A stretch of 7,335 nt of DNA from Verrucomicrobia bacterium UBA740 (GTDB taxonomy: Bacteria; Verrucomicrobiota; Kiritimatiellia; RFP12; UBA1067): positions 8,658-15,992 of the forward strand of contig DBKW01000043.1 in NCBI GenBank assembly GCA_002298665.1, read 5' to 3'. Positions 6,843 through 7,335 of the stretch are shown here, piece by piece. How positions within the stretch are numbered: position 1 is the stretch's first letter; the number at the start of each line of letters is the position of its first letter. The translations under genes were made by a program, and so were the position numbers. Under the pieces are notes generated by a model. The model was not told the DNA's origin. It was given only the letters and a program-made list of their open reading frames with translations, and did no database searches.

Positions 6843-6869
6843 TTTAGCAGATTCGCGCCGCGCCGTCAA
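6841..6869 (-). promoter_or_regulatory. manA promoter, sigma70-type with extended -10
   Basis: On the minus strand the -35 box TTGACG (6869-6864) and -10 box TAAAAT (6846-6841) each match the consensus at five of six positions, with the ideal 17-nt spacer. A TG one base before the -10 (TGCTAAAAT) makes it an extended -10. Transcription should begin near 6834. Confidence 0.75.
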
Positions 6870-6978
6870 TGCAAACTTCACGAATCCGGCAAAAAAGAAG
6901 AATCTGCCCGGACTCCACATCGACCACGAGCAAAGTCCACCCTCGTCAAAACACTCTTGGAGGAACCTCACGCGCTTG
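6870..6978. other. Intergenic stretch between tRNA-Gln and the manA promoter
   Basis: No gene is supported here. Read on the minus strand it has a small GAGG-TT-CCTC palindrome (6959-6968) just after the tRNA, a GGACT/AGTCC pair, and a pyrimidine-rich run TTCTTCTTTTTT (6902-6891). Together these could loosely serve tRNA 3'-end formation or termination, but no clean stem followed by a U-run is present. Confidence 0.35.
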
Positions 6979-7052
6979 TGGTTGCCTCGCAGGGACTCGA
7001 ACCCCGACAAGCAGAATCAGAATCTGCTGTGCTACCATTACACCACAAGGCA
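6979..7052 (-). tRNA. tRNA-Gln (anticodon CUG)
   Basis: A complete 74-nt cloverleaf with an encoded CCA end (6981-6979). Acceptor stem TGCCTTG/CGAGGCA, D-arm GTGT-AATGGTA-GCAC, anticodon stem GCAGA/TCTGC with loop TTCTGAT (anticodon CTG), four-base variable loop, T-arm CGGGG-TTCGAGT-CCCTG. The first pair is U1-A72, the feature recognised by GatCAB amidotransferase in bacteria that make Gln-tRNA by transamidation. The discriminator base is A, not the G found in E. coli tRNA-Gln. It reads CAG codons. It lies 21 nt after tRNA-Asp and is probably co-transcribed with it. Confidence 0.97.
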
Positions 7053-7073
7053 GCTTCGTTTTTCTCTCTAAAA

Positions 7074-7150
7074 TGGCGGGGTCGACGGGGCTCGAACCCG
7101 CAACCCCCGGATCGACAGTCCAGTGCGCTAACCAATTGCGCCACAACCCC
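7074..7150 (-). tRNA. tRNA-Asp (anticodon GUC)
   Basis: A complete 77-nt cloverleaf with an encoded CCA end. Acceptor stem GGGGTTG/CGACCCC, D-arm GCGC-AATTGGTTA-GCGC, anticodon stem CTGGA/TCCGG with loop CTGTCGA (anticodon GTC), five-base variable loop, T-arm GCGGG-TTCGAGC-CCCGT. The discriminator is G, as expected for tRNA-Asp. It is first in the tRNA transcript, about 16 nt after the predicted start point. Confidence 0.97.
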
Positions 7151-7172
7151 GCGGTTCCAGAAAGTGATTCAT

Positions 7173-7202
7173 ATTATATCATATTTCGGTTTGCCTGCGC
7201 AA
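7173..7202 (-). promoter_or_regulatory. Promoter of the tRNA-Asp / tRNA-Gln unit
   Basis: On the minus strand a perfect TATAAT (7178-7173) lies 18 nt after TTGCGC (7202-7197). The start point would be near 7166, giving a leader of about 16 nt before tRNA-Asp, which is normal for a stable-RNA promoter. Confidence 0.7.
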
Positions 7203-7206
7203 GGGG

Positions 7207-7229
7207 AAATTTAAACTTTTTTTATTTTT
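7207..7229 (-). promoter_or_regulatory. UP-element-like A/T tract upstream of the tRNA promoter
   Basis: A nearly pure A/T stretch with A-tracts occupies about -41 to -63 relative to the predicted tRNA start point, just upstream of the -35 box. This is the position where the RNA polymerase alpha subunit binds UP elements at rRNA and tRNA promoters. The assignment is by position and composition only. Confidence 0.45.
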
Positions 7230-7234
7230 GTGAA

Positions 7235-7316
7235 TTGCCCAAGTAAATGCTCCTAGTGTATGGACATTTACTCGGGCAAACATAGGATAAGGCACTAGTG
7301 GCATTTACTCGGACAA
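7235..7316. repeat. Cluster of three 15-bp repeats in mixed orientation, possible mobile-element end
   Basis: The core TTGYCCRAGTAAATG occurs at 7235-7249 on the plus strand, 7265-7279 on the minus strand and 7302-7316 on the minus strand. Copies 1 and 2 form a 15-bp-arm inverted repeat with one mismatch and a 15-bp loop; on the minus strand that mismatch becomes a G-U pair. Copies 1 and 3 match over a longer 24-bp inverted repeat (7235-7258 against 7293-7316, 20 of 24 identical) that includes CTAGTG. A weak partial echo, ATGGAC followed by CTC, appears near 7317-7327. Several short repeats of this kind are typical of the ends of IS21-family and some other insertion sequences, but no transposase is in the window, so this origin is inferred. 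Confidence 0.7.
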
Positions 7317-7335
7317 TGGACGTTCTCCACAAAGG

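Noticed and set aside
6870..6978. Small RNA or riboswitch upstream of manA
   Set aside because: The manA promoter lies downstream of this stretch, so it is not in the manA leader, and I see no recognisable conserved fold.
6869..7246. Plus-strand frames across the tRNAs, with residues such as GSTGLEPATPGS
   Set aside because: This is the well-known spurious translation of the reverse strand of tRNA genes.

Overview
This 7.3 kb window looks ordinary and chromosomal. It is GC-rich by eye, and every convincing gene lies on the minus strand. Reading in the direction of transcription, from right to left, it holds a tRNA pair (Asp-GUC, then Gln-CUG), a class I mannose-6-phosphate isomerase, and a tight five-gene run: an unrecognised lipoprotein, murD, a triple-LysM lipoprotein, ftsW and xseA. 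Short repeat clusters occupy both outer edges.

The gene order murD - LysM protein - ftsW matches the order known from the division/cell-wall cluster of Chlamydia (murD - nlpD - ftsW). With the high GC content, this suggests a non-chlamydial member of the Planctomycetota-Verrucomicrobiota-Chlamydiota (PVC) group, such as a Kiritimatiellota-, Lentisphaerota- or Verrucomicrobiota-like bacterium. This placement is an inference. Both cell-wall lipoproteins have a signal peptide and lipobox, which suits an envelope with peptidoglycan and probably an outer membrane.

Layout. Positions 1-66 hold three 22-bp tandem repeats with dyad-symmetric cores. Positions 67-237 have no gene and only a weak hairpin. 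Positions 238-5894 are the five-gene run, with junctions of +3, +5, +4 and -4 nt, so it is probably one operon; a candidate promoter lies at 5931-5959. Positions 5974-6822 are manA, which has a strong promoter of its own (TTGACG, 17 nt, extended -10 TAAAAT) and a 10-bp-arm palindrome over the -10, start point and start codon. Positions 6979-7150 hold the two tRNAs, behind a promoter with an A/T-rich UP-like stretch. Positions 7235-7316 hold three copies of a 15-bp repeat in mixed orientation, possibly the end of an insertion sequence.

Function. MurD makes UDP-MurNAc-L-Ala-D-Glu in the cytoplasm, FtsW polymerises lipid II at the septum, and the LysM lipoprotein probably binds the resulting glycan. 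The leading lipoprotein may be a lineage-specific envelope factor. XseA is the catalytic subunit of a DNA-repair exonuclease and appears to be a passenger in the operon. I found no clear new multi-gene system. The points most worth a second look are the two edge repeat clusters, the manA operator-like palindrome, the unusually compact MurD and the unknown lipoprotein.
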